Assembly: GCA_031412915.1 (NCBI GenBank)
Contig: JANODX010000038.1
Location: 1 to 64,000 of the forward strand
Source: JAGNNV01 sp031412915
GTDB lineage: Bacteria; Acidobacteriota; Vicinamibacteria; Fen-336; JAGNNV01
Direction of reading: 5' to 3'
Length of the DNA stretch: 64,000 nucleotides
Position numbers and translations under genes: made by a program. Numbering within the stretch: the first letter of the stretch is position 1; every line of letters begins with the position of its first letter. Shown here piece by piece: positions 28,870-36,280 of this stretch. The notes beneath the pieces are model-generated. The model did not search any database. It was given only the letters and a program-made list of their open reading frames with translations, and was not told the DNA's origin.

Positions 28870-30525
28870 CTATTTCTTTCTGGACGCAGGGGACGAGGGG
28901 GTCGCAGGGGGAAGCACCGCGTCTTTGGGGAGCGGCTTTCGAGGGAAGAGTTCGTCGCGATTGGCGGCGTGGTAGACGAGCGAGGCCATGACCGCGGAGG
29001 CCTGCATCATGTCGTCCCTCTGGATGCGGTCGTAGGTATCGAGGTTCGTGTGGTGAGTTCTGGTTTCGTAATCCGCTTCGTCCTGAATCATCTGGAAGCC
29101 GGGCAAACCCACCGCATCGAACGACAGATGGTCGGTGCCGTCGGTGTCGCGCATACTGACGGTGGTCACGCCGAGATCGGCGAAGGGCTTGATCCACGAC
29201 TCGAAAATCGGCGCCGCGGACGCATTCTGCTGGGCCCAGACCCCGCGGACCCTGCCGGTTCCGTTGTCCAGATTGAAGTAGGACGAGAACTTTGCGTGAT
29301 CGGCCTTCAGGGTAAGCGGGCCCGTCTGCGGACGCATATATGCGGGAAGGACCCGATCCTCGGCCTTCGGCGCGGGACGCTCTGCGAGGTGGTCGCGAAC
29401 GTAGGCGGCTGAGCCGAGGAGTCCCTGCTCTTCCCCGGTCCACAGGCCGATCCGGATCGTCCTCTTCGGTTTCATGTCCTTGAGGATGCGCATGACCTCC
29501 ATGGCCACGGCCGAGCCCGCGGCGTTGTCCGTAGCTCCCGTCGCGGGGTGCCAGGAATCGAGATGGGCGCCCACCATCACGATTTCGTTCTTCCTGACCG
29601 GGTCGGCGCCGGGGATCTCGGCGATGGTGTTGTAGGCCATCAGATCGTCGTCGTGGAAACGGGCCTTCACATCGATCTCGAGTTCGACCTCCCGTTTCCC
29701 CTCCATGAGCCGGATGATCCGATTGAAATGTTCCGCGGCCATGACCAGGGCGAGCGGTCCCGTCTCCTCGCCCACCTCACGGGAGCCTCCGCCGCCGACT
29801 CGAATCATCGAGGCGTCGAGGCTCGAGGTTTCGATGGTGGCGAGAGCCTTTTCCCTGGCCAGGAACTCCCGGAGGGGTTTTTCGAACGCGAACCGACGCG
29901 CGCGGGACTGGCGATCGGGCCGGTCCAAGGCGCGATGGCCCGCCGCGGCGCCCCGGGCTGAGGGAATCTCAAACAGGCTTGCCTGACGCAGTTTCTCGTC
30001 ATCGTAGCGCTCGAACAGCTTTTTTTCGGGAGCCCTCAGTTCGCGGGCCTCCCCAATCAGGAGGATCGCGCCCGCGAGTTGGCCCTTCCACTTCTCGAGG
30101 TCCGCCTCGGACTCGAGAACTCCGGCCCGCACGACCTTCCCGCGCACCGCCCCGTTGGTCCCCGGTGTCCAGGCCTTGGGAAGAGCGATCAACGCCGCAG
30201 CCTGCGGCGACATCATGGTGACCGACGATCGCCCATAAGACCAGCCGCGGCCGAAAGGACCCCAGGACTCAAGATGGGCATTGACCATGCCCCAATCCTC
30301 GAGTTGCTTTCGCGTCCATTCGTTGGCGGTCTTGAGTTGCGGCGAGCCGGTGAGGCGCGGGCCGATGACATCGGTGAGTTGCCTCAAGGTCTCCATGACC
30401 TCGGAGTTCTTTCCCAACGCTTCATCCCGAATTCTTTGCACCGCGGCGTAGTCGACCTTCTCCTGGGCAAAAACCGGACAGGCGGCGAACAGGGCGACCA
30501 CGATTTCACGGGCTGGGAATCTCAT
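28870..30525 (-). CDS. Exported M28-family metallopeptidase
   Basis: A 551-residue protein with a signal peptide ending near AQEKVDY. The M28 zinc site is visible: VGAHLDSWHPATGATDN supplies His and Asp ligands, and TGEEQGLLGS supplies the Glu pair, with SMRDTDGTDHLSFD giving a later Asp/His. A protease-associated insert lies at about residues 120-200. By family it is a periplasmic or secreted aminopeptidase or carboxypeptidase. Its ATG overlaps the TGA of rfbD (ATGA), so it is coupled to the dTDP-rhamnose genes, an unusual context. Confidence 0.92.
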   Translation of the reverse strand: MRFPAREIVVALFAACPVFAQEKVDYAAVQRIRDEALGKNSEVMETLRQLTDVIGPRLTGSPQLKTANEWTRKQLEDWGMVNAHLESWGPFGRGWSYGRSSVTMMSPQAAALIALPKAWTPGTNGAVRGKVVRAGVLESEADLEKWKGQLAGAILLIGEARELRAPEKKLFERYDDEKLRQASLFEIPSARGAAAGHRALDRPDRQSRARRFAFEKPLREFLAREKALATIETSSLDASMIRVGGGGSREVGEETGPLALVMAAEHFNRIIRLMEGKREVELEIDVKARFHDDDLMAYNTIAEIPGADPVRKNEIVMVGAHLDSWHPATGATDNAAGSAVAMEVMRILKDMKPKRTIRIGLWTGEEQGLLGSAAYVRDHLAERPAPKAEDRVLPAYMRPQTGPLTLKADHAKFSSYFNLDNGTGRVRGVWAQQNASAAPIFESWIKPFADLGVTTVSMRDTDGTDHLSFDAVGLPGFQMIQDEADYETRTHHTNLDTYDRIQRDDMMQASAVMASLVYHAANRDELFPRKPLPKDAVLPPATPSSPASRKK

Positions 30526-31376
30526 CGAGCAAGGTCTCCAAACTGAGTCTTGATTTCTCGGGCGAATTCGGAAACCCCTGCCTGCCAGGGGGGCAGGAGG
30601 ATCTGGGGCTGCTGGATTGTACGCAAGACCGAATAGCGCGGCCGTGGCGCGGGCCGCGGGTATTCGCTTGCGGGCACGGGAAGGACGGCGGTACGCAACC
30701 CGAGTTCGCGGAAGAAGAAGGTCGCCAACTCGAACCAGGAAGCGCCCTCGCCACTCCCGGCCAGGTGGAAGGTGCCAAAGGCCCCGGTTTCAATCAGAGT
30801 GAGGATCGCCCGAGCAAGGTGAGCGGCCGAGGTGGGCGAACCCTTGACGTCGTTCACCACCTTCACTTCCTTGTGCTTGAGAGCCAGGAAGTAGAGCGTC
30901 TTCGGAAAATTATTGCCCAGGGGCTCGTAAATCCAGGCCGTGCGGACGATGTAGTGCCTGGGGTTCGCGTCCTTCACCGCCTCTTCGCCCGCCAGCTTGC
31001 TGCGGCCATAGTGGGACAGGGGCCCCGGGCAGTCGTATTCGTGGTACGCGGTCGTCTGCTGACCATCGAAGACGTAGTCCGTGGAGACGTGCAGAACCGC
31101 GGCGCCCTTCTCGGCGGCGGCTATCGCCAGATTCCGGGGCCCTACGGCATTCGCCAGGAAGGCGGCATCAGGGTCGGACTGAGCGCGGTCCACATCGTTG
31201 AACGCGGCCGCGTTCAGAACCAGGTCCGGCAGATGGGCCCGGATGGCCGCACGAACCTCCGAGAGGTTCGTGATGTCGAGCTCTGGGCGGGAGAGTGGGA
31301 CGAGCTCATGAGTTCCGTTTTGAGCGCGGATCTGACGACCCAGTTGACCGGCGGCGCCCGCGAGAAGGATCTTCAC
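30522..31376 (-). CDS. rfbD: dTDP-4-dehydrorhamnose reductase
   Basis: The start is a GTG overlapping the rfbC stop (GTGA); an ORF can be read further upstream but only across rfbC. The 284-residue product has the NADPH motif GAAGQLG at residues 7-13, DYVFDGQQ, and YxxxK in HYGRSKLAGE. It reduces dTDP-4-dehydro-L-rhamnose to dTDP-L-rhamnose, the last step of the pathway encoded by the four-gene set here. Product use is likely by the glycosyltransferases nearby. Confidence 0.95.
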   Translation of the reverse strand: MKILLAGAAGQLGRQIRAQNGTHELVPLSRPELDITNLSEVRAAIRAHLPDLVLNAAAFNDVDRAQSDPDAAFLANAVGPRNLAIAAAEKGAAVLHVSTDYVFDGQQTTAYHEYDCPGPLSHYGRSKLAGEEAVKDANPRHYIVRTAWIYEPLGNNFPKTLYFLALKHKEVKVVNDVKGSPTSAAHLARAILTLIETGAFGTFHLAGSGEGASWFELATFFFRELGLRTAVLPVPASEYPRPAPRPRYSVLRTIQQPQILLPPWQAGVSEFAREIKTQFGDLAR

Positions 31377-31930
31377 CGGGCCGTGTACCGGGGAAGCCGG
31401 TCGAGGAGATCCGCGAGCGGCGGGGCCAATCGGTCGCGGTCCGAAAGGGTCGGCTCGGCCCGCGGCCACTCGATCCCTATGGCCGGATCGTTCCACCGCA
31501 CGGTCAACTCGTCCTCCGGGTGGTAGTAGTCGGTGCACTTGTACTCGACGTCGACCACGTCGGAGAGAACCGCGAAACCGTGGGCGAAGCCGGGCGGAAC
31601 GTAGAGTTGTTTGAAGTTGTCGCCGGAGAGCAGGGCCGAGGTCCACTGTCCGAAGTTCGGCGAGCCCACCCGAACATCCACGGCCACGTCGAGCATGGAG
31701 CCCGAAACCGCGCGCATGAGCTTGGCCTGAGGTCTTCGGACCTGGAGATGCAGCCCCCGAACCGTACCCTTCAGGGAACGGGAATGATTGTCCTGAACAA
31801 AAGGCCCGAGGACTCCCGCATCCTCGTAGCGATCCGCGTGGTAGGTCTCGAGAAAGAAACCGCGCGCATCCTGAAACACCCTGGGCTCGATGATCAGGAC
31901 GCCGGGCAGGTCTGTTTTCGTGACCTTCAA
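31373..31930 (-). CDS. rfbC: dTDP-4-dehydrorhamnose 3,5-epimerase
   Basis: A 185-residue cupin-fold epimerase. Family segments are EPRVFQDARGFFLETY, RGLHLQ with the catalytic His at residue 61, and YVPPGFAHGFAVLSD. It converts dTDP-4-dehydro-6-deoxyglucose to the L-lyxo form. The start is TTG overlapping the rfbA TGA (TTGA); this gives the usual N-terminus (LKVTKTDLPGV), whereas the longer frame upstream is read only through rfbA. AAGGAG lies one base before the TTG, which is close. Confidence 0.93.
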   Translation of the reverse strand: MKVTKTDLPGVLIIEPRVFQDARGFFLETYHADRYEDAGVLGPFVQDNHSRSLKGTVRGLHLQVRRPQAKLMRAVSGSMLDVAVDVRVGSPNFGQWTSALLSGDNFKQLYVPPGFAHGFAVLSDVVDVEYKCTDYYHPEDELTVRWNDPAIGIEWPRAEPTLSDRDRLAPPLADLLDRLPRYTAR

Positions 31931-32805
31931 GCTCCTTTTTCCTCGGCCACCAGGCGGAGCAGATATTGCCCGTACTCGTTCTTCTCCATCACCCGTCCGG
32001 CCCGCTCCACCTCGTCGAGGGTCATGAAGCCCATCTTGAAGCCCACTTCCTCCGGGCACGCGACCTTGAGGCCCTGCCGTTCCTCGATGGCCTGAATGAA
32101 GGTGGAGGCCTGAAGGAGAGACTCGTGAGTTCCGGTGTCGAGCCAGGCCATGCCGCGGCCGAGAATGACCACGTTGAGATCCATGAGTTCGAGGTACTTC
32201 CGGTTCACGTCGGTGATCTCGAGCTCGCCGCGGGCCGAGGGCGTGAGCGCCCCCGCGATGTCCAGGACGCGGTTGTCGTAGAAGTACAGGCCGGTGACCG
32301 CATAATTCGACTTCGGCTGTTTCGGTTTCTCCTCGAGACTCGTGGCCCTTCCCGCGCCATCGAAAGCCACGACACCGTAACGCTCCGGGTCTTTGACCCG
32401 ATAGGCGAAGACGGTGGCGCCCGAGGACCGTTTCGCGGCGGTTTGAAGGTCGCGGGGCAAACCGTCGCCATAGAAGATGTTGTCGCCGAGGGCGAGGGCC
32501 ACGCGATCGGTCCCCGTGAACTCACGGCCGATGATGAAGGCCTGAGCGAGACCGTCCGGACGGGGTTGCACGGCATACTCGAGGCGGATGCCGAACTGTG
32601 ATCCGTCCTGGAGCAGGCGTTTGAAACCGTCCTGGTCCTCCGGGGTCGTGATCACGAGAATGTCGCGGATGCCCGCGAGCATCAAGGTGGTCAGCGGGTA
32701 ATAGATCATCGGCTTGTCGTAGATGGGGACAAGCTGTTTGGAAACGGCCAGGGTGAGCGGATAGAGCCTGGTGCCCGATCCGCCGGCGAGGATGATGCCC
32801 TTGAT
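31927..32805 (-). CDS. rfbA: Glucose-1-phosphate thymidylyltransferase, apparent ATC start
   Basis: The 292-residue enzyme makes dTDP-glucose from dTTP and glucose 1-phosphate. The N-terminal nucleotide-binding signature GGSGTRLYPLT (residues 8-18) and VPIYDKPMIYYPL are encoded, but the codon at the family's initiator Met position is ATC, giving IKGIILAGG. The frame has a TAG (the rfbB stop) only four codons upstream and no ATG, GTG or TTG between. AGGAGG lies five bases before the ATC. The next ATG (position 32709) would delete the catalytic signature. Either a rare ATC start is used or one base (G to C) is mutated or miscalled. Later motifs, such as GDNIFYGDGL and LDTGTHESL, are normal. Confidence 0.88.
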   Translation of the reverse strand: MKGIILAGGSGTRLYPLTLAVSKQLVPIYDKPMIYYPLTTLMLAGIRDILVITTPEDQDGFKRLLQDGSQFGIRLEYAVQPRPDGLAQAFIIGREFTGTDRVALALGDNIFYGDGLPRDLQTAAKRSSGATVFAYRVKDPERYGVVAFDGAGRATSLEEKPKQPKSNYAVTGLYFYDNRVLDIAGALTPSARGELEITDVNRKYLELMDLNVVILGRGMAWLDTGTHESLLQASTFIQAIEERQGLKVACPEEVGFKMGFMTLDEVERAGRVMEKNEYGQYLLRLVAEEKGA

Positions 32806-32808
32806 GAT

Positions 32809-32814
32809 CGCCTC
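32809..32814 (-). promoter_or_regulatory. Shine-Dalgarno site that supports the ATC start of rfbA
   Basis: Directly after the rfbB TAG the minus strand reads GGAGGC and then ATCATCAAG. The second ATC matches the conserved initiator position, and the spacing from GGAGG is about five bases, near ideal. This argues that ribosomes are meant to start here. Confidence 0.6.
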
Positions 32815-33921
32815 CTATGCCTTCATCGCGTCCCGCGGCTTCACCGCGTGCCCCAGCCGTTCGCGGTCGTATTTGCCGCGGGTCACGGCGGCCGTCCAGT
32901 CCGTGTTTTGGAGATACCAGCGCACGGTCAACCGCAAGCCGGCCTCGAAAGGGTGCCTGGGTTCGAAACCGAGCTCGCGCCGGATCCTCGAGGCGTCGAT
33001 GGCGTAACGCCGATCGTGGCCGGGGCGGTCCTTCACGAATGTCCGGAGGTCGGTGTAAGCACCCAAGCCCCGGTCCCGCAGCGCCCGATTTGCGTGGGCC
33101 GGACGCTCGGCTTCGATGGCCGCGCACAGCGCGTCCACGACCTGAAGATTCGTGCGCTCCGAATTCCCCCCCACGTTGTACTTCTCGCCCGACCGACCGC
33201 TACGGAGCACGGCCAGGATGGCATCGCAATGATCGGCGACGTAGAGCCAGTCTCGGATGTTGCCGCCGTCCCCGTATATGGGCAGGCTCCTCCCTTCGAT
33301 GGCGTTCATGATCATGAGCGGGATCAGCTTCTCGGGGAACTGATAAGGCCCATAGTTGTTGGAGCAGTTGGTGATGATCGCGGGCAGGCCGTACGTCTCG
33401 TGCCAGGCGCGCACCAGATGGTCGGCGCCGGCCTTGGACGCCGAGTAGGGCGAGTTGGGAGCGTAGGGTGTGTCCTCGCGAAAAGCCCCGGTGTCCCCGA
33501 GGGATCCGAAGACTTCGTCGGTGGAAACGTGCAGGAAGCGGAACGTCTCCCGATCCTCGGCCGAGAACCTCGCGAGCAGTGCGCGCGACGCCTCCAGAAG
33601 CTCGAAGGTCCCGTTCACGTTCGTGCGCACGAAGTCGCCGGGGCCGTCAATGGAACGATCCACATGACTCTCGGCCGCGAAGTTCACCACGGCCTGGGGA
33701 CGGTGTTCGGAGAACAGGGCCCGAACCGCGTCGCGGTCTGCGATGTCTCCGCGCACGAACAGCACCCGATCGTCGCCGAAGGTGCCCTCGAGGTTCTCGA
33801 GGTGACCGGCATAGGTCAAGGCGTCGAAGACCACCAGTCGGTTAGAGGTCGTGGCGAGCGCCTGACGCACGAAATTCGACCCGATGAACCCGGCTCCGCC
33901 CGTGACGATCCACGTGGTCAA
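32815..33921 (-). CDS. rfbB: dTDP-glucose 4,6-dehydratase
   Basis: A 368-residue extended SDR. TGGAGFIG is at residues 7-14, the catalytic STDEVFG at about 133-139 (Asp135, Glu136) and YSASK at Tyr159-Lys163. It converts dTDP-glucose to dTDP-4-dehydro-6-deoxyglucose, the second step toward dTDP-L-rhamnose. It is the first gene of the rfbB-A-C-D-M28-GT39-hydrolase run. The start is TTG with no obvious Shine-Dalgarno site; the N-terminus it gives (TTWIVTGGAG) is right for the family. Confidence 0.95.
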   Translation of the reverse strand: MTTWIVTGGAGFIGSNFVRQALATTSNRLVVFDALTYAGHLENLEGTFGDDRVLFVRGDIADRDAVRALFSEHRPQAVVNFAAESHVDRSIDGPGDFVRTNVNGTFELLEASRALLARFSAEDRETFRFLHVSTDEVFGSLGDTGAFREDTPYAPNSPYSASKAGADHLVRAWHETYGLPAIITNCSNNYGPYQFPEKLIPLMIMNAIEGRSLPIYGDGGNIRDWLYVADHCDAILAVLRSGRSGEKYNVGGNSERTNLQVVDALCAAIEAERPAHANRALRDRGLGAYTDLRTFVKDRPGHDRRYAIDASRIRRELGFEPRHPFEAGLRLTVRWYLQNTDWTAAVTRGKYDRERLGHAVKPRDAMKA

Positions 33922-34117
33922 GTGCCCGTCCCGGAATTCGATTCCAAAGGAGAACCCAGGCAGAAAGCGAAGGCCGGCGCACTCGTTCGGGGAAACATTC
34001 TCGGCTGGAGCTTAGCCGTCCCGGGGGGTGCGCGCCGACCGCCCCGAGGCCGACCCTCCGGAAGAACGGCCATAGACTTGGTTCGGTCCCGACCTGCGAG
34101 CGAATGGAGTTTCTCCA

Positions 34118-34165
34118 GTGAATCACCCCTTCACCGCCGTCTTTCCCCCGACCGCCCGCTCTTGA
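34118..34165 (+). CDS. Possible 15-codon leader ORF coupled to the GT39-like gene
   Basis: A GTG with GGAG eight bases upstream opens a 15-residue frame (VNHPFTAVFPPTARS) that ends in TGA. That TGA overlaps the TTG start of the downstream membrane protein as TTGA. The TTG itself has no Shine-Dalgarno site, so re-initiation after this short ORF would explain its translation. It may be chance, or the first exon-like part of a frame-shifted N-terminus. Confidence 0.25.
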   Translation: MNHPFTAVFPPTARS

Positions 34166-35916
34166 TCAACACCTTGATCAACGTGGCGGTCGGGCTCCTG
34201 ATCGCCGCCCTGCCCTACCTCATGAGCGGCCAGTTCTCCGCGGCGGAGCTTCCGCCCATTCTTGCCTACCTGCTCTTTCCCGGACGGGACATTCTGTTTC
34301 TGCTCGGAGGGTTGGTCGTCTTGTGGGCGGCACTTCGAGATCGAGTTCCCACGGAACGGGTCTCGCGGAAACTCGAGTCCCTCACCTCTCATCGCGCGTT
34401 CGCGCCGCTCGCGTTCGCTCTGGTGGCCGTTCTCGCCTTTGTCCGTGTGCCTCAGCAGGAGAAAGAGGCGGACGCCTTCGGTGGCGACGAACCCAAATAC
34501 CTGCGCATCGCGTTCAGTCTTCTGAGAGACAGCGACGCCGACGTCAACGGAGGCAGAACCGCGACCCCCGATCTCACCACAAGGCTGCAGCAGGTTCGGA
34601 ACCTCGTGCTGGTCGGTCGGGATTCGTTCTTCGACCTGTTCCGGCCGGTGGTGATTCCGAGTGATCACGTCTGGAACGCCGGCAACTGGACGGTGCGGGG
34701 TCTGGACGGAGGCCTCTACCATCTTCAACCTCCCGGCCTGCCCGCTCTGGTGGCGGTCGCTCTCGGTATCGGGGAGGCCATTCTGCCGGAGCGCGACCCT
34801 GGAATCTATGTCTTCGCGCTCCTGTCCGTCATCTGGATTCTGGGGACGAGGCAACTTTGGCTGCTTGCTCAGGATATTTCCGGAGACGCGCTCGGATCGA
34901 CGGTCTTCGTGGGCCTCGTGCTCCTCGCGGCCCCCATGTTCGTGGGCGGGTACCAGCTCTTCCCCGAAAGCCTTTCCCTTCTCCTGTTCCCGTGGCTGTT
35001 CCGAAGACTGAGGACCAGCGACCGTCCGCTCGGCTCGGCCAGCGCCCTCTTCTGCGGCCTCCTCGCCGGGTACATGTTGTGGATCCACCCCAAACTAACG
35101 GTCGTGGCCGCTCTCTTCGCGGTCATGGGGTTGCTCCGACCCTTAACCTCCCTCCGGGCCAAGGCCGCTTTCGCCGCTGGCTTCGTCCTCACCGCACTCA
35201 CCGCCCTTCTGTACTGCCATCACATCTCCGGCCTGTTCCGACCCGAAGGCCTCTACATCCGACAGGCCGAAGAGTACGTGGGCTCTCCCAACCCGCTTTC
35301 GCTGCGTTTCGCGGCGGGCCTGGTGAAATCGCTCATCGGAGGACGGGATGGCCTTTTCTTGTTTGCTCCGATTCTGATTCTCGGTTTCGTGGCCCTTTGG
35401 GCCATGAAGCGCCCCTCGCGATCCACGTTCGAGATGTGGGCTCTTTTCGCGGCGGTCTGGCTGACCTCGGCCGTCCACGATGGAGCCTCGCTCGGTTCCC
35501 CGGCGCGCCTCATGATGCCGGTGGTTTTCGTTCCGGCCTGGACTCTGGCTCGAGCCCTGCGCAGCCGCCCTCCCGCCAGGTTCACGGCCGCCGCGGTCCT
35601 GCTCTTTCTCGTGGGCGGCCAGATCACGCTGACTATGGTCAGCGACTGGCGGAGGAATGTGAACCCGTATCGCACGATGTTCGCCCAACCCGCGACCAAC
35701 TTCGAGCCGAGTCTGCCGGGGAATTCGTTCACGAGCGAGGCCTACATCGTCGACCTCGAGAAGGCGGGACTGATTCTCCTGATCTTTGTGATGGCCGCCC
35801 TTATCGGTCGTTCGCTCCCGAGCGCCGAGCCTCTGGCCCCGGCTCGGTTCGGGGTGGGCGTGCTCGCGGTCGTCATCACTCTAGCCTCCGGGCTACACTG
35901 GCTCGGCCCGACCTGA
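34162..35916 (+). CDS. GT39-like polytopic membrane protein
   Basis: A 584-residue protein with about ten to twelve hydrophobic helices. The long extracytoplasmic loop after helix 3 has FGGDEPKYLRIAFSLLRD, the acidic pair typical of GT-C enzymes, and later HLQPPGLPALVAVALG. I infer a lipid-linked sugar transferase; sugar unknown. The open frame continues upstream for more than 1 kb, but that part is the reverse of rfbB and not coding. Start choice: TTG at the beginning of LINTLINVAVGLL is the first plausible codon; an earlier TTG at 34078 would add residues without membrane or domain character. It is divergent from rfbB. Confidence 0.7.
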   Translation: MINTLINVAVGLLIAALPYLMSGQFSAAELPPILAYLLFPGRDILFLLGGLVVLWAALRDRVPTERVSRKLESLTSHRAFAPLAFALVAVLAFVRVPQQEKEADAFGGDEPKYLRIAFSLLRDSDADVNGGRTATPDLTTRLQQVRNLVLVGRDSFFDLFRPVVIPSDHVWNAGNWTVRGLDGGLYHLQPPGLPALVAVALGIGEAILPERDPGIYVFALLSVIWILGTRQLWLLAQDISGDALGSTVFVGLVLLAAPMFVGGYQLFPESLSLLLFPWLFRRLRTSDRPLGSASALFCGLLAGYMLWIHPKLTVVAALFAVMGLLRPLTSLRAKAAFAAGFVLTALTALLYCHHISGLFRPEGLYIRQAEEYVGSPNPLSLRFAAGLVKSLIGGRDGLFLFAPILILGFVALWAMKRPSRSTFEMWALFAAVWLTSAVHDGASLGSPARLMMPVVFVPAWTLARALRSRPPARFTAAAVLLFLVGGQITLTMVSDWRRNVNPYRTMFAQPATNFEPSLPGNSFTSEAYIVDLEKAGLILLIFVMAALIGRSLPSAEPLAPARFGVGVLAVVITLASGLHWLGPT

Positions 35917-35934
35917 CCCTTGATCGTCTTCGGT

Positions 35935-35958
35935 CGGATATCCGTTTTCGGATATCCG
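35935..35958. promoter_or_regulatory. Twin palindromes CGGATATCCG, operator-like
   Basis: The ten-base perfect palindrome CGGATATCCG occurs twice, separated by TTTT, so the centres are 14 bases apart. The second copy ends one base before the -35 box of the promoter described next. Two identical dyads at such spacing suggest side-by-side binding of a dimeric regulator. The regulator is not identifiable. Confidence 0.5.
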
Positions 35959-35959
35959 T

Positions 35960-35988
35960 TTGACAGGAACCCGCGCGGACCATAGCGT
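35960..35988 (+). promoter_or_regulatory. Putative sigma-70 promoter of the 70-residue protein gene
   Basis: A perfect TTGACA is followed after 17 bases by TAGCGT (T1, A2 and T6 match). Transcription would begin near 35995 and give a leader of about 20 bases that holds GGGAGAAGG before the ATG. The twin palindromes lie immediately upstream. Confidence 0.5.
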
Positions 35989-36015
35989 CCCGCCTTGCAT
36001 GACCCGGGAGAAGGC

Positions 36016-36228
36016 ATGACCGCACACAACGATGACGCGCACAAGGCAGCGGCTCTTATCGCCCTCCTGCGGAGCGGAACCCTGGAGGACAGCAAGGTCT
36101 CGGAGACCGTCAGGGCTCTCGATGCTCTGTTGCCGGATCCGAACTGGTTTGGCTACGCCATTGACCAGGAGCCGGAGCTTTCGCCGGAACAGGTCGTCGC
36201 GAAGGCGTTCGACTATCGCCCGACCTGA
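36016..36228 (+). CDS. Small hypothetical protein, 70 residues
   Basis: An ATG preceded by GGGAGAAGGC starts a 70-residue soluble, acidic and mostly helical protein. No cysteine, signal peptide or membrane helix is present. Residues 10-40 (AALIALLRSG, then SETVRALDALLPDPNW) and the end (LSPEQVVAKAFDYRPT) are not a family I know. It has its own promoter and operator-like dyads and is isolated between a membrane protein gene and the convergent sulfatase gene, so it is likely a regulated stand-alone gene. Confidence 0.6.
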   Translation: MTAHNDDAHKAAALIALLRSGTLEDSKVSETVRALDALLPDPNWFGYAIDQEPELSPEQVVAKAFDYRPT

Positions 36229-36280
36229 GTCCTATCCGGGCCGCGGGCCCGCCCCGACCGGGGGCCCATCGACCGCCACC

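Noticed and set aside
33933..33945. GGAAT-TCG-ATTCC near the rfbB start as an operator
   Set aside because: Five-base arms are expected by chance at this rate and no promoter elements align with it.
32848..34161. N-terminal extension of the GT39-like membrane protein to over 1000 residues
   Set aside because: The added part is exactly antisense to rfbB, whose motifs and length are right; it lacks membrane or domain character.
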